The notes below the pieces were generated by a model. It did not search any database and was not told the origin of the DNA. It saw nothing but the letters and a program-made list of their open reading frames with translations. The position numbers and the translations under genes are program-made. Positions 42,979-52,322 of a stretch of DNA of 61,825 nt are shown here, piece by piece. Within the stretch, counting starts at the first letter, position 1. Every line of letters starts with the position of its first letter. The stretch comes from Flavobacteriales bacterium (GTDB lineage Bacteria; Bacteroidota; Bacteroidia; UBA10329), in contig WGMW01000035.1 in assembly GCA_016124845.1 (NCBI GenBank), positions 1 to 61,825 of the forward strand. The letters run 5' to 3'.

Positions 42979-43854
42979 CTACCAAATTGGTTTTATTGGC
43001 ACCTGAAGCCAGAAGCGCGAAGCAATGAGCAACAAGAGCAAAATGGCCAATGCAGTTCTGTTGATAGGTCGAAGACCTCCTTTGACAATGGTAATATGCT
43101 TTGATTTGAACAGGGAAAGCCCAAGAACCATGACGATGAAGATGGGTAGAAAGGAGAACATTCTGATCAACTGGTAACCCAGAGCCATCGGGAAGGTGGT
43201 AAGACCGACCAACAAACAACCGATAAAGAATGGTACTGCCACAACATTCAAAAAAATGACCGACTTTCCATTTGGCTTGGTTGCAAGCATTCTGGAGTAG
43301 TTCTGTTTCAGAACGGGCTTGGAATAGATCAGCCCAAATGGCATGGAGACGATCAACTGCATTACAAGAAGAAGGTAGATAGGTCCTTTCTCAAGATCCA
43401 ACCAACTGTAGAAACCGACAAATCCGGTGAACAGGATGGAGCCATAATCCTGCCCAGAGAAAATGCCTGTCATTATGTAAGAAAAGTAGAGGAGGAAACC
43501 GTTCAATGACAGCCAAAATAGAAAAGTACGAAGATGGGTCTGCTTGGAGTCCACGAGCCTGAAAGCCGAAATCGCTACAATGGCTACCAGCAATCCCCAA
43601 AGCGGAGGGGCAAGGTAAACCCAGCCGATCCGTGCGGTTGTCCATCCTCCAGAACCCGCAAGGCTCTCCATGCAATCGTAGCTGAAAGTTGGTCGATACC
43701 CTAAGGTCCAGGCGTTATTCGTACTCCAAAAGTGGCCGGTATAAGAAACCAGAATAAAGGCTATGGCAAAATAGATGCCTGATAGTAACAGCTTGGCAAG
43801 ATGCTCATTCCGATTCTCTACGCCCGTAAAGAATCTCGGAAACGAGTTGAACAT
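42979..43854 (-). CDS. Polytopic membrane protein, unknown
   Basis: 291 residues with about seven membrane helices and a periplasmic loop containing YRPTFSYDCMESLAGSGGW. I looked for exosortase Cys/Arg/His motifs and did not find them. It is 8 bases downstream of the small PID-CTERM-like gene and 48 upstream of the glycosyltransferase gene. It is probably part of a surface-assembly operon. Confidence 0.65.
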   Translation of the reverse strand: MFNSFPRFFTGVENRNEHLAKLLLSGIYFAIAFILVSYTGHFWSTNNAWTLGYRPTFSYDCMESLAGSGGWTTARIGWVYLAPPLWGLLVAIVAISAFRLVDSKQTHLRTFLFWLSLNGFLLYFSYIMTGIFSGQDYGSILFTGFVGFYSWLDLEKGPIYLLLVMQLIVSMPFGLIYSKPVLKQNYSRMLATKPNGKSVIFLNVVAVPFFIGCLLVGLTTFPMALGYQLIRMFSFLPIFIVMVLGLSLFKSKHITIVKGGLRPINRTALAILLLLLIASRFWLQVPIKPIW

Positions 43855-43862
43855 GAAACGAC

Positions 43863-44051
43863 TTATTTAGATGCGCTGTTCTTAAAGCGAACCCCTCCGT
43901 ATATAACGCCTGCCGTAAGTAGAAGCCCAGCAAGAATATCCAATGGAGCTTCAGAAGCAGGGCTACTTGGTGGCGGTGTCTGTGCAAAGATCGGACTGAC
44001 CCAAAAAGACAGGAGAACAATAATGATGGTAAGTTTGACGACTGTGCGCAT
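43863..44051 (-). CDS. Small PID-CTERM-like protein
   Basis: 62 residues. A signal peptide (MRTVVKLTIIIVLLSFWVSP, ending IFAQ) is followed by a Pro/Ser linker (TPPPSSPASEAP). A C-terminal segment LDILAGLLLTAGVIYGGVRF resembles the PID-CTERM anchor (Pro-Ile-Asp, Leu-rich helix, basic tail), here with Leu in place of Ile. Such small proteins sit next to T9SS cargo in many Bacteroidota. Function unknown. Confidence 0.6.
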   Translation of the reverse strand: MRTVVKLTIIIVLLSFWVSPIFAQTPPPSSPASEAPLDILAGLLLTAGVIYGGVRFKNSASK

Positions 44052-44058
44052 GTGCTTC

Positions 44059-45642
44059 TTATTTCCAGATCTTTTGGTTTACATAACCATTTGATGTAAG
44101 TACCCTCACGAGATATACTCCGGTTACAAGGCCGTCCAAAGGTACGGTAGAAGTTCCATTGAACATGGACAACCTTGCATCTTGGTAAACTTTTCTTCCT
44201 TCAACATCAAAGATCTCAAGTCCTACATGATCGGCTGTAAGGTCCTGATCGCGCACGTAGAGCATGCCTTCACTGGCATAGATGGACATCTCCTGATTGC
44301 TTACCCTTGGCACATCGACCGAACTGCTCGGATAGAAATTAAGGTAGAATCGGTTCTCGTAGAGCCCCTGGTTCAGGTTGATGGGAATTTCCGTTCCTTC
44401 TTCCAACTGAACACTTAATGAGGAAGCGGCATCTACAAAATAGACGTTATCATAATCGAAATTCTCCATTACCTGCGCCTTGAAAGTATGAACACCACCT
44501 TCTGCTACAAGGACCGTCAATGGAATCGACTTTTCTGCGGATGGCGGAGGAAAGGCCAGAATGGCGTACTCGCGCCCATTGTCCTGTGCCGCCAATGTGA
44601 TATTGGTATTGCCGCGGATCTTTACCGCATCATACAGACGATCTTCATTATCGGTAGCATCTTCAAGCACTCCAATGAGTATCTGGTTGAACTGATCATT
44701 CCCTTCAATGCTGAACCACAGTCTTGAGTCATCGCCATTGGCCTTAAAAAACTGCGTGTTGTAGTGTCCTACCCGCATCGTGTTGTTGAAGTTCAGAACG
44801 GAGCTGCCGTTCAGGCTTCTGATCATAAATCCCTGTCCTGTAGAGATGTAGCCGTTCGGAACACCAGCTGAACCCGAACCCGTACCAAGGGACCCCGTTC
44901 CGTTCCAAACCGCATAGTCGCTGGAGGCATAGCCTGAACCACCACTGAGGTCATCATCCCAGAAGTAGATGGAACCGTTCACATCCGGATTGGCACTTAC
45001 CAAAGCAGCACAGCTGATGGCGGATGGGTAAGGATTGCCGCAGAGGTTGAACGGAGTACCGGGTGAGGTATTCCCTGGAGCATAAGGATAGTATACCATT
45101 GGAAATGAGATGTTTCCGTTATTTACATCTCCATGAAAAGTGTAAAGACCAGCACCTCGACCAATGTACCCCTTTCCGGGAACCATGTTCCCTGAGAAGG
45201 ATACCCAACCCGGATCGGCAGGTTGGTCATCCGTAAACGTCTGGGTACTTAGATCAGAGTCGTATTGGTAAGGATTATTACCTGGAACAGCCGCGTAACT
45301 GGTCATGGGCGAACTCCAATAATTATAGACCGAACTGTTGGTGCTGCCCTGTCTTCTTACATGGTAAGTTCCGCTTCCGGTGCCATCACTTCCTGTGCTT
45401 CCTCTCAGCAACGAAGCGCTGTTGTCGAAGGTCATACTTCCATTGTTCACCAAGGTGCCGTCTACATAGAGAAGGCCATCTTCACCCGTAGTGAAATTAC
45501 CGGTAGAGGCATTGGTCATGTTCTCGTAAACATATACATCCGTTCCGGGACGGACATATACCTGAACCTCATTGGTTACCTGCGAAAAGCAATATTCTGA
45601 GAAGCCAATTGCTAAAAATGCGAGTAGGAGGAATCGTTGCAT
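44059..45642 (-). CDS. T9SS type A sorting domain protein, unknown
   Basis: 527 residues from the ATG at 45642 (signal MQRFLLLAFLAIGFSEYCFSQ). The N-terminal part is a beta-type domain with SSVYNYWSSPM and GNPYPSAI motifs, found in many large Bacteroidota surface proteins. The C-terminal part has a type IX sorting domain (LEIFDVEGRKVYQD... to NQKIWK). It is followed after 7 bases by the small PID-CTERM-like gene. Surface or secreted role inferred; no enzyme motif is evident. Confidence 0.85.
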   Translation of the reverse strand: MQRFLLLAFLAIGFSEYCFSQVTNEVQVYVRPGTDVYVYENMTNASTGNFTTGEDGLLYVDGTLVNNGSMTFDNSASLLRGSTGSDGTGSGTYHVRRQGSTNSSVYNYWSSPMTSYAAVPGNNPYQYDSDLSTQTFTDDQPADPGWVSFSGNMVPGKGYIGRGAGLYTFHGDVNNGNISFPMVYYPYAPGNTSPGTPFNLCGNPYPSAISCAALVSANPDVNGSIYFWDDDLSGGSGYASSDYAVWNGTGSLGTGSGSAGVPNGYISTGQGFMIRSLNGSSVLNFNNTMRVGHYNTQFFKANGDDSRLWFSIEGNDQFNQILIGVLEDATDNEDRLYDAVKIRGNTNITLAAQDNGREYAILAFPPPSAEKSIPLTVLVAEGGVHTFKAQVMENFDYDNVYFVDAASSLSVQLEEGTEIPINLNQGLYENRFYLNFYPSSSVDVPRVSNQEMSIYASEGMLYVRDQDLTADHVGLEIFDVEGRKVYQDARLSMFNGTSTVPLDGLVTGVYLVRVLTSNGYVNQKIWK

Positions 45643-45718
45643 GATGGTGGTTCTTGGTCTGCGATTCAAATTTGAGTACCTAAAAGTAAGCATTGATTAT
45701 CTTATGATAATTTTTTGC

Positions 45719-48262
45719 TCACTTGTTAGACTGTTGTTGATAGTTGGTCCATTGCTTCAGTTGCTCGATCTCTTTGGCCATGGCGTTGAACTCATTTACT
45801 GATGATCGGAGCTCTGAATTCTCATCCTGTAGTTTCTTGATCATTCGGTAGAGTTCCTGGGTGGCAGAAACATTGAGCATGGCAATGGCCTCATAGTCTA
45901 CCGTATGGAAGTCATCCACTTCGCGTCCGTAAACGAAAACATCCTCGGTTATCTTTCGGTCAATAAAAAAGCCTTCCTCAGAAACTTTCGTGACAGTTAC
46001 CATTTCGTTGCCCGACTCACGAATGAGCTTGATTCGGTCTCCCGCTTTTACATTGGCAGAAATATCTATGAAACCGTCATTGGCTGAAGCAACCGTGTAT
46101 ATATCAGGAATGACCTCCGTAATGGTTGACACGGCCTGTGGGTACACCTCTTCAACCTGTTGAGCGATTACCTTTTTAAATGGCTTTACGTCCTTCATCT
46201 TGTCTATCATGCGGTAATCGGTGATTTCAATGGATGCGAGTGTTTCAAGATCTTTCTTTGATTCAGAAATTCCGATCACATTTTTTATCCGGGCATCCGA
46301 GAAGGCATCGAATTCAGAGGCCATGACACGACCGCTTGCATGGATAGAGACCCCGTTAACTGTTCCACCGCAACAGGATCCAGTGCCGGCATTTGTCTCA
46401 AATGCATAGTAGGTGAAGTTGCCATAGCTGGGGTTTGCTTGCGATTCAACGTGAAGCGGAGCAATAGGTGAACTTGTTCCAATTCCCACTCTGCTTCCGG
46501 TAACGATCAATGCATCACCACCGGTAACCGTATTCAAGATCACATTATTGTTTCCAGTAAGCTTTGCGCCATCAAACGAACCGCCAATATAGGATAGGTA
46601 ATGGTTACCATCCGAACCGCCTCTCAATCTCAATTGATTGTCATTCAATGCCCCAGTGCCATTAATGTCCAATTTGGCAGCAGGAGAAGTGGTTCCAATA
46701 CCGATATTTCCAGCTGCTGTAATGCGAAGTCGTTCCGTTGCTGCCGAGCTGCCTGGAACGTTGTTTTTGGTAAGGAACAGAATGTTACCCCCTTTGTTGC
46801 TGTTTCCCTGTGTGCCCGATGCTGTTGACCGGATAACGGCTGCTGCATCCAATGTGGAAACCGTTGTATTGCTCGTGTTATCGAATAGGATTTCTCCCAT
46901 CACTTCACCGTCAGTGGTGTTGGCATCACCTCGGGACAGCATGATACTGCTACCTGAGCTTTGCTGGATATGAAGTTTGGCCGATGGGGCAGACACACCG
47001 ATACCAACATTGCCAGCCACGGTGGAATATTGATTGCTGCCATTGATGGTCCAATCTCCATCTGCAGATACCAGGCTATTGGGGTCGACCCATGTGGCCA
47101 ATCCGTTGGCATCCGAGCGTAGAACTTTATCTATGCCTGGTGTTCCTCCGGTGATCTTCACCTGCCCTGCAACCTCAAGGTCAGTAGTAGGTGAGATGGT
47201 ACCAATACCTACATTTCCACTTGAACTCAAATACATGTGGGTGGTATTGCCAATACTGAACAAGATAGGCTGTCCCGAAGCACTGTTCAGCGTGGTTTTG
47301 CCTACATTTGACTGTAGTAATGCAAAGTTGCTCTGCGCGGGCTGGGTGAGTGCCTGATTGCCGAAATAAGCAAAGTTTGAACCCCAGTGTCCTACCTCGG
47401 CCTTTCCGATTCTGGCAGATGCCTGAACATCCAGTTGGTACCCAGGTGCAATTGTACCTATTCCCACGTTTCCACTTGAATTCATATACATGTAAGGGGT
47501 ATTGCCAATATTGAAAGAAATTGACTGTCCTGAAGCACCGTTCAGAGTAGTTTTACCTACGGAAGACTGCAATAATGCAAAGTTTGTCTGTCCGGGCTGG
47601 GTGAGTGCCTGGTTTCCGAAATAGGCAAAGTTGGAACCCCAGTCTCCCGTCTCGGCCTTTCCTATTCTGGCAGATGTCTGAACGTCCAGTTGGTATGTAG
47701 GTGAGATGACACCGATCCCCACATTGCCGCCTGGTTCCATATACATGTGGGGGGTGTTTCCAATACTGAAATAGATGGACTGTCCTGAAGCACTGTTCAG
47801 AATAGTTCTACCGGAAGAAGACTGCAACAGTGCAAAATTTGTCTGTGCGGGATGGGTGAGTGCCTGATTGCCGAAATAAGCAAAGTTGGATCCCCAGTCT
47901 CCCACTTCTGCCTTTCCAATTCTGGCAGATGTCTGAACGTCTAATTTATAGGCAGGCGAGGTCACACCAATTCCCACGTTACCTGTAACGGCCGAATATT
48001 GATTGACACCGCTTACCGTCCAATCAGCATCGGCTCCTCCTTGGCTGTCCAGATTCACCCACTGTGAGCCATCATAGCCCTGAAAGTTGGTGCCGTTCCA
48101 GCGGATCGTGCCGGCATTACTTGTGGATGTGGTGCCGATCTTGATCGCACCCGTTACATCAAGTTTTTCCTGAGGGTTGGTATTGCCAATACCCATTCCG
48201 GTCTGGCCGAAGACCGATGAGGAAAAAACTACGGCAAAAACAATAGTAAGTGTCTTTTTCAT
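45719..48262 (-). CDS. Tail-fibre-like adhesin with S74 intramolecular chaperone domain
   Basis: 847 residues. A signal peptide (1-20, VFSSSVFGQ) precedes GIGNTNPQEKLDVTGAIKIG, the collar motif of Bacteroidota tail-fibre-like proteins. GNVGIG-LDV segments recur through the body. Residues 94-348 are three copies of an 85-residue unit. The C-terminal S74 chaperone begins FDAFSDARIKNVIG (about 650), where the Ser-Asp pair drives self-cleavage in phage homologues, and includes AQQVEEVYPQAV. A terminal coiled coil (about 805-845) supports a trimer. Phage ancestry of the fold is known; here it is a surface or secreted fibre. Confidence 0.9.
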   Translation of the reverse strand: MKKTLTIVFAVVFSSSVFGQTGMGIGNTNPQEKLDVTGAIKIGTTSTSNAGTIRWNGTNFQGYDGSQWVNLDSQGGADADWTVSGVNQYSAVTGNVGIGVTSPAYKLDVQTSARIGKAEVGDWGSNFAYFGNQALTHPAQTNFALLQSSSGRTILNSASGQSIYFSIGNTPHMYMEPGGNVGIGVISPTYQLDVQTSARIGKAETGDWGSNFAYFGNQALTQPGQTNFALLQSSVGKTTLNGASGQSISFNIGNTPYMYMNSSGNVGIGTIAPGYQLDVQASARIGKAEVGHWGSNFAYFGNQALTQPAQSNFALLQSNVGKTTLNSASGQPILFSIGNTTHMYLSSSGNVGIGTISPTTDLEVAGQVKITGGTPGIDKVLRSDANGLATWVDPNSLVSADGDWTINGSNQYSTVAGNVGIGVSAPSAKLHIQQSSGSSIMLSRGDANTTDGEVMGEILFDNTSNTTVSTLDAAAVIRSTASGTQGNSNKGGNILFLTKNNVPGSSAATERLRITAAGNIGIGTTSPAAKLDINGTGALNDNQLRLRGGSDGNHYLSYIGGSFDGAKLTGNNNVILNTVTGGDALIVTGSRVGIGTSSPIAPLHVESQANPSYGNFTYYAFETNAGTGSCCGGTVNGVSIHASGRVMASEFDAFSDARIKNVIGISESKKDLETLASIEITDYRMIDKMKDVKPFKKVIAQQVEEVYPQAVSTITEVIPDIYTVASANDGFIDISANVKAGDRIKLIRESGNEMVTVTKVSEEGFFIDRKITEDVFVYGREVDDFHTVDYEAIAMLNVSATQELYRMIKKLQDENSELRSSVNEFNAMAKEIEQLKQWTNYQQQSNK
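47219..47983 (-). repeat. Three tandem 255-base coding repeats
   Basis: The repeated unit encodes 85 residues from GNVGIG through ARIGKAExGxWGSNFAYFGN to HMYM. An identical anchor in the DNA recurs at 47381, 47636 and 47891, which is exactly 255 bases apart. The copies differ at few positions. Confidence 0.92.
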
Positions 48263-48458
48263 GGTAAGAATTTGTAACGCAATTTATAAATTTTCACATA
48301 CCGATTACGTGAGTCGCGTAGTTGGATGTTTTCCATAGAAAACCATGCAACAGTAGGTCTCTGGCATCCATCCCGGTGAGGTGTTTCAGACAAGTGTTGC
48401 CTTAAGGACCATTTTCGCAAGGCCAGATCAGTTATTATTGTAGTCCAAACCAAATTAT

Positions 48459-51419
48459 ATGAAGCATATATTACCACTGTTTCTGGCAGTTTTTGCCGTG
48501 TCAACAGTTACCGCCAATGATGTACATGGCACCAAAGATCCGAATGAGGTGCGTCTTGTCACAGTTCAGAAACGCACCTTCAACGAGGCCTATCAGTACC
48601 AGCTGAGAAATCAGCCCAATTGGCGAAACTTTCTTCTCGATAATGGCACATGGTATGTACATTTCAACGAAACCAATGCCAAACCTCATAACGCGTTCGG
48701 TAAACCGATAACCGTTCCAGGTACTGACTTTACAGCCAAGGCGCAGTACTTCATCGAGCATCATTTGCAGGGTTTTGGCATTCCTGTGGATGAATTGGAG
48801 TTGGCCACCGAAACGGAGAATGCGCACCTTCATCAAGTGTTCTTTACCCAGCGCCACAATGGTAAGGATGTACTGCTTTCAAGACTCTCGGTCAAGTTCT
48901 CATTGGATGGCCGGGTGGTAGGTTTCTGTGCCGATGTGTTTGACCATATTGGACTGGATGAGGCGGTGCTTTCTCCAACAGAGGCCACCAATGCTGCCAT
49001 GGCCGAACTGGCGGGTTCTGTTCAAAATGTACAGGCCGCTTCAGATGTGAAGATTCTTCCCGTGCCGAACTACGAAAGGAAGATGGCCACTTTTCGCCCG
49101 GTATATGTGGTCACGGTATATACAATGGATGAAAACCGCATTCCTGCCAATTATCTGACCTATGTTGATGCGGTGGACGGCAAGATCTGGATGAGGAAGG
49201 ATCTGGTGGATCATTGCGTAGCGGAGCCGCCCGCAGTTGCTTCCGTAACAGTTACCGATGATGTAAGTCTCACACAACCTTATGACCCAGAGGTCAACTC
49301 CGTGTTGGCCAACATGGAGGTGAAACAAGGGGGAAATACCTTTTACACGGATGCCAATGGCGAAGTGGTCGGACTGAATGAGGGAACGGTCAACTTGGCG
49401 CTGCGCGGTCTTTGGTCAGAGGTGTTCACCAACGGAGTAACACCTACGGCTACAACAGTTTTGGGGACAGGTTCCAACGCCTTCGATTGGGGAACAGTGG
49501 CCAATTCAAAAGAATCTTCCGCTTACTATCATGTCAATATCATTCACGATTACATGAAGAGCAAGTTCCCAACGTTCACCGACATGGACAGTCCGCTTGC
49601 AACCAATATTGATGTGGCGGGAAGCTGCAATGCCTTCTATGATGGTACATCCATCAATTTCTATCAGTCCGGTGCCGGTTGCAATTCATTTGCGTTGGTA
49701 GGTGATGTGGTGTATCATGAATACGGCCATGGCATCAATAACACGTATTATGCATCGCTTAGCGGATGGTTTCAGAATGGGGCCATGGACGAAGGCTATG
49801 CAGATGTGTGGGCTCTTGGCGTTACTGACAACCCTGTTCTCGGTATTGGAAACAGCCAAAGCCTTCCGAACGATTATATCAGACGGTACGATATCGACCC
49901 GAAAGTTTATCCGCAGGATATTGTGGGCGAAGTGCACTCTGATGGGGAGATCATTGCCGGGGCATGGTGGGATCTGGGTCAGAACTTCGGAGACCTACAA
50001 CAAATGATGGACCTTTACTCAGCCACCTTCGATGGGCTGGTGACCGGACCCGATGGTGACGAAGGTCAGGTATATGTGGATGTTCTTGTGGAAGCGCTTC
50101 TGATAGATGATTCCCCGGCCAATGGCGGTGACAATGACATCACCAATGGTACACCGAACGATCTCGACATCATCAATGCATTCGATATTCATGGAATCAC
50201 CTTGCTTTCCAATGCCACACTTGCACACACACCTATCTTGGAACACGATGACCAAGGTATTGACATTACCATGACCGTGCAGGCCGATTATCCTTGGGCC
50301 TTGACAGATGCTATTGTAGCTTACCGTGTGAATGATGGTACCACTTGGTCAACCGTGAGTCTGTCCAATACAACCGGTAACAATTATGCGGGTACCATCC
50401 CAGCGCAGCCGATAGGTACAGTTGTGGCCTACTATGTGGCGCTTCAGAACCTGAACGGAACATTGGCAAATGTGCAGCCATTTGCGGCCGATCTTGATGA
50501 TCCTAACGTTCCTTACTACATAATGGTCGGGTTCACACAGAACCGAATTGAGGACTTTGACAATTTTCAGGACGCTGGATGGGTTGAAGGACTACCGACA
50601 GATAACAACTCCACTGGTACATGGACCATTGATGCACCGGTTGGTTCTTTCTCTGATGCGGGGGTCATGGTGCAGACCGATCAGGACCATACACCGGGTG
50701 CTGGTAATATTGCTTGCGCGATAACGGGCAATTCTACCAGCGCAAGTGCTGGCATTGGTGATAATGACGTGGATGACGGTTCAACCACACTGCTCAGTCC
50801 CATCTTCGATGTTTCGGAGTTTACCAACCCGGCCATCTCATACTGGAGATATTATACGAACAGCCCTCCTACAGGTGCCAATCCCGGAGCCGACTGGTGG
50901 CAGGTTCTGGTAACGGATAATGGAACGGACTGGGTGTTTGTGGAGAACTCAAAAGTTTCCGATCCAAGTTTCAGAAGGGTGGCATTCCGCGTGGCCGATT
51001 ATGTGCAACTGACCGATCAGGTGCGTGTAAAGTTCATTGCTTCAGACAGTACCCATCTTGGTCAGAATCTGGATGGTGGAAGTCTGGTGGAAGGTGCCAT
51101 GGATGACCTTCAACTTTGGGAAGAGGAAGGTGGTGCCATGAGCGGTATCAATGAGTCGGAGATCACAACGTTGAGCGTGTATCCCAATCCTACTTCTGGT
51201 GTGGTCAGTCTGAACATGCAGTTGGAGTCAGCTTCATCCGTCAGCGTTGAGTTGTTCAATGTGGTCGGTGCCATGGTTGCCAAGCGAACCTTGGGAGAAC
51301 TTCCGGCCGGCAAATTCACCAAGCAATTGGATCTTAGCGAGGTTCATTCCGGCATCTACCAGCTACGCATCTCATCCAAGAAAGGACAAGTGGTGAAGCG
51401 GTTGGAGATCATGCGATAG
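48459..51419 (+). CDS. M36 fungalysin-type metallopeptidase, T9SS cargo
   Basis: 986 residues. A signal peptide (MKHILPLFLAVFAVSTVTA) precedes an FTP/PepSY propeptide (about 30-250). The zinc site is His420, Glu421 and His424 in YHEYGHGIN with Glu445 as third ligand in MDEGYADVWAL, as in the M36/M4 clan. Beta-sandwich domains (about 610-880, with a jelly-roll DWWQVLVTDNGTDWVFVEN) and a type IX sorting domain (VYPNPTSGVVSLNM... to LEIMR) follow. It is a secreted protease that self-activates by loss of the propeptide, by family knowledge. Confidence 0.92.
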   Translation: MKHILPLFLAVFAVSTVTANDVHGTKDPNEVRLVTVQKRTFNEAYQYQLRNQPNWRNFLLDNGTWYVHFNETNAKPHNAFGKPITVPGTDFTAKAQYFIEHHLQGFGIPVDELELATETENAHLHQVFFTQRHNGKDVLLSRLSVKFSLDGRVVGFCADVFDHIGLDEAVLSPTEATNAAMAELAGSVQNVQAASDVKILPVPNYERKMATFRPVYVVTVYTMDENRIPANYLTYVDAVDGKIWMRKDLVDHCVAEPPAVASVTVTDDVSLTQPYDPEVNSVLANMEVKQGGNTFYTDANGEVVGLNEGTVNLALRGLWSEVFTNGVTPTATTVLGTGSNAFDWGTVANSKESSAYYHVNIIHDYMKSKFPTFTDMDSPLATNIDVAGSCNAFYDGTSINFYQSGAGCNSFALVGDVVYHEYGHGINNTYYASLSGWFQNGAMDEGYADVWALGVTDNPVLGIGNSQSLPNDYIRRYDIDPKVYPQDIVGEVHSDGEIIAGAWWDLGQNFGDLQQMMDLYSATFDGLVTGPDGDEGQVYVDVLVEALLIDDSPANGGDNDITNGTPNDLDIINAFDIHGITLLSNATLAHTPILEHDDQGIDITMTVQADYPWALTDAIVAYRVNDGTTWSTVSLSNTTGNNYAGTIPAQPIGTVVAYYVALQNLNGTLANVQPFAADLDDPNVPYYIMVGFTQNRIEDFDNFQDAGWVEGLPTDNNSTGTWTIDAPVGSFSDAGVMVQTDQDHTPGAGNIACAITGNSTSASAGIGDNDVDDGSTTLLSPIFDVSEFTNPAISYWRYYTNSPPTGANPGADWWQVLVTDNGTDWVFVENSKVSDPSFRRVAFRVADYVQLTDQVRVKFIASDSTHLGQNLDGGSLVEGAMDDLQLWEEEGGAMSGINESEITTLSVYPNPTSGVVSLNMQLESASSVSVELFNVVGAMVAKRTLGELPAGKFTKQLDLSEVHSGIYQLRISSKKGQVVKRLEIMR

Positions 51420-51453
51420 GGAATTTCAAATGATCGGTTGGTCGTATAAATAG

Positions 51454-52170
51454 TTGAAGGTTCTGACCGTAATCCTGATTTTATTTTTCTGTTCATGTCA
51501 GCAGCAACAAATGCTGTCGGATGATGAGGGATTGCAAGAAATCTTTACAAAACGGGAAATTGCTGAATTACAAGCAGTTCTTGCTGAGTTTGACACTTTA
51601 GTACTAACCAATACTAAATCACTTGATATCTCCGAGGGTTATCGGAGATTGTCTGAGCAATTGACTTACGATCCCGATAACACAAGTTGGAAAAGTCTTG
51701 ATAATGCGATTACGGAATTTGCTCAGGAGACAATAAATGATCTGCGAAGTGATTCTCTCTTCGATGAGCTATGGGAATCTCATCCGTTGATCAACCTCCA
51801 AACGCAAGACTCTCTTATTCTTGCGGGGCCTAAGACTTTCGACAGTAAGTTTTCAAGCTTTATGGCCTATTGTGTGCGTAAAGATGAGAGATTGAAACCC
51901 TACGAAGAAAGCATACAGGCCTGTGGAGGAATTGGGCCAACGCTGTTTTACGGGTTTCCTCGTTTTATCACCAAATTGGACATGGCCGATCCGTGCATTC
52001 GTTTGTTCGCGGCCATTCATTTTATTAACGCCAGAAACGAGCAGAAGTACAACCCAAGAGTCCATGGGGCAGGGGTTGAATTTCCGAAGATCGAGAAAAG
52101 CAACAGCTCAGGCATTTATGACCAGCTATTCAATGACTCCACGATAATTGAGGCGATTGAGGAATATTAA
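51454..52170 (+). CDS. Lipoprotein of unknown function
   Basis: 238 residues from a TTG start at 51454; a stop lies just upstream, so no earlier start is possible. The lipoprotein signal is MKVLTVILILFFCSC, followed by helices. The C-terminal part has a conserved-looking GPTLFYGFPRFITKLDMADPCIR. No known family. It lies 34 bases after the M36 gene and is AT-richer than it. Confidence 0.7.
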   Translation: MKVLTVILILFFCSCQQQQMLSDDEGLQEIFTKREIAELQAVLAEFDTLVLTNTKSLDISEGYRRLSEQLTYDPDNTSWKSLDNAITEFAQETINDLRSDSLFDELWESHPLINLQTQDSLILAGPKTFDSKFSSFMAYCVRKDERLKPYEESIQACGGIGPTLFYGFPRFITKLDMADPCIRLFAAIHFINARNEQKYNPRVHGAGVEFPKIEKSNSSGIYDQLFNDSTIIEAIEEY

Positions 52171-52322
52171 ACTCGAAAGTCACCAAAACGGGATAGATGA
52201 TCAAGATTCCAATTTGAGTCAGACGCTTTCTGTTATTCATTACATATCATCAGAACTAATTGACCCAATCGGCAACGTTACCGCTTTGATAGCCATACCT
52301 TAGCCGAACCATTCTGCCTGAT

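Noticed and set aside
42979-43854. Considered as an exosortase
   Set aside because: The required Cys, Arg and His of exosortases in helices were not found.
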